64,000 bases of DNA from Lysobacteraceae bacterium PS02065 (lineage in GTDB: Bacteria; Pseudomonadota; Gammaproteobacteria; Xanthomonadales; Rhodanobacteraceae): positions 1 through 64,000 of the forward strand of contig JASCPI010000020.1 in the NCBI GenBank assembly GCA_029959555.1, given 5' to 3'. The notes under the pieces were generated by a model. The model saw nothing but the letters and a program-made list of their open reading frames with translations, had not been told where the DNA came from and made no database searches. The position numbers and the translations under genes are program-made. Positions 63,141 through 64,000 of the stretch are shown piece by piece; the first letter of the stretch is position 1; each line of letters starts with the position of its first letter.

Positions 63141-64000
63141 TCAGTTCCTCAGCGGCTTGCCGGTCGTGAGCGTGTGCGCGATGCGGTCCTGCGTCTTGGC
63201 CATCTGCGCGAGCTCGACGAAGTGCTTGCGCTCCAGATCCAGCAGCCAGCGCTCGTCGACCTGCGAGCCACGTTCCACCTGGCCACCGGACAAGGTGTCG
63301 GCGATGCGGCTCGCGATCTCGAAGTCGTGCGGCGAGATGAAGCGGCCCTCGAGCATGTTGACCAGCATCATCTTGAGTGTGGCCGTGCCGACGTCGCCGG
63401 CGACCGTGATGTCGCGCGCGGGCAGCGGCGGGCGCCAGCCCGAATCGGCGAGCTGCGCGGCCGTGCCGATCGCCACGTGCAGCAGTTCGTAGGCGTTGAA
63501 CACGACGATGTCGTCGGGACGCAGCAGGCCGAGCTGCTTGGCCTCGAGCGCACTGCCCGAAACCTTGGCCATCGCGATCGTCTCGAACATCTTCCTGATG
63601 CCGTCGAAGGCGTCGCCGGTCGGGTTGCGCGACGCACGCAGCGCGAGCTCCTTGAGGCCGCCTCCCGCGGGCAGCAGGCCGACGCCGGCCTCGACCAGGC
63701 CGATGTAGCTCTCGAGCGCGGCGACCGTGCGCGCGGCATGCATCTGGAACTCGCAGCCGCCACCGAAGGCCATGCCGCGCACCGCGGCGACGACCGGCAC
63801 GAGCGCGTACTTGATGCGCATGCTCGTGGCCTGGAAGTTCGACACCATCGCGTCGAACGCGTCGACCTTGCCAGCCTGCAGCAGGCCGAGCGCGCCCTTG
63901 AGATCGGCGCCGGCGGAGAACGGCTCTCCGGTCTGCCAGATCACGACGCCCTTGAAGGTCTTCTCTGCCTCCTCGATCGCGCGCTGCACGCCGTCGAGGA
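63141..64000 (-). CDS. Multifunctional beta-oxidation enzyme, C-terminal part (truncated)
   Basis: Partial: the gene continues beyond the window's right edge. The visible 286 residues are a crotonase-fold region: GVVIWQTGEPFSAGADLKGAL, AAVRGMAFGGGCEFQMHAAR (oxyanion hole), YIGLVEAGVGLLPAGGGLKE, and a helical C-terminus ending TTGKPLRN. In family knowledge, 3-hydroxyacyl-CoA dehydrogenase/enoyl-CoA hydratase proteins of the FadN type have the hydratase-like domain at the C-terminus, which fits. The thiolase gene lies 91 bases downstream. Confidence 0.9.
   Translation of the reverse strand, partial: LDGVQRAIEEAEKTFKGVVIWQTGEPFSAGADLKGALGLLQAGKVDAFDAMVSNFQATSMRIKYALVPVVAAVRGMAFGGGCEFQMHAARTVAALESYIGLVEAGVGLLPAGGGLKELALRASRNPTGDAFDGIRKMFETIAMAKVSGSALEAKQLGLLRPDDIVVFNAYELLHVAIGTAAQLADSGWRPPLPARDITVAGDVGTATLKMMLVNMLEGRFISPHDFEIASRIADTLSGGQVERGSQVDERWLLDLERKHFVELAQMAKTQDRIAHTLTTGKPLRN

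Overview
The window is 64 kb of high-GC bacterial chromosome, densely packed with genes on both strands. The gene content (RNase T, RimO, PurT, DbpA, the Bpt leucyltransferase, a YebC protein, and a DUF2007 protein of the kind called pathogenicity-like in xanthomonads) points to a gammaproteobacterium, most likely order Lysobacterales/Xanthomonadales, perhaps a Rhodanobacteraceae (Dokdonella-like) member. That placement is inferred from protein content and not from a marker-gene comparison. I found no rRNA, tRNA, CRISPR array, prophage or complete insertion sequence.

Layout. 0-6 kb: pstS with a Pho-box-like promoter; an FmdB-type zinc ribbon and RNase T; then hvfC, hvfB and hvfA, a copper-type RiPP operon whose precursor carries two EF-hands; and a divergent phosphate porin gene with its own Pho-box-like site. 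6-12 kb: NUDIX hydrolase, EamA exporter, a lipoprotein, DUF1244, dcd and three small secreted proteins. 11-24 kb: pyroglutamyl peptidase with DUF979/DUF969 membrane proteins; a lipid kinase, metallophosphoesterase and PAP2 phosphatase cluster; a secreted metzincin; a DUF1501/DUF1800 pair; and the 5-oxoprolinase operon pxpBCA preceded by HIT and dienelactone hydrolase genes. 24-35 kb: rimO, DUF3025, a four-gene Gld-like ABC operon, DUF423 and a secreted penicillin acylase homologue.

35-36 kb: a visibly AT-richer patch with one orphan lipoprotein gene. 36-46 kb: VanY-like peptidase, alpha/beta hydrolase, a DUF4177/ribbon-helix-helix/SPFH operon with a palindromic operator, a transglutaminase-like pair, purT, bpt, DUF2007, tesB and an AmpD-like amidase. 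46.0-46.25 kb: five copies of a short repeat in direct and inverted orientation. 46-64 kb: class IV aminotransferase, Pr6Pr membrane protein, acyltransferase, a tandem DUF4394 protein with an IPTL-CTERM-like tail, PhzF, a serine hydrolase, a spermidine-synthase-like protein, an EEP lipoprotein, yebC, benE, a CAP protein, a diguanylate cyclase, dbpA, small envelope proteins, a tRNA-binding protein, a thiolase and the truncated beta-oxidation enzyme at the right edge.

How genes work together. pstS and the porin gene look like parts of a phosphate-starvation regulon. pcp, DUF969/DUF979 and pxpABC could form one route that releases, moves and hydrolyses 5-oxoproline. hvfABC should make a cysteine-modified, metal-binding periplasmic peptide. 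The EF-hand-bearing HvfA precursor is the most unusual object in the window.
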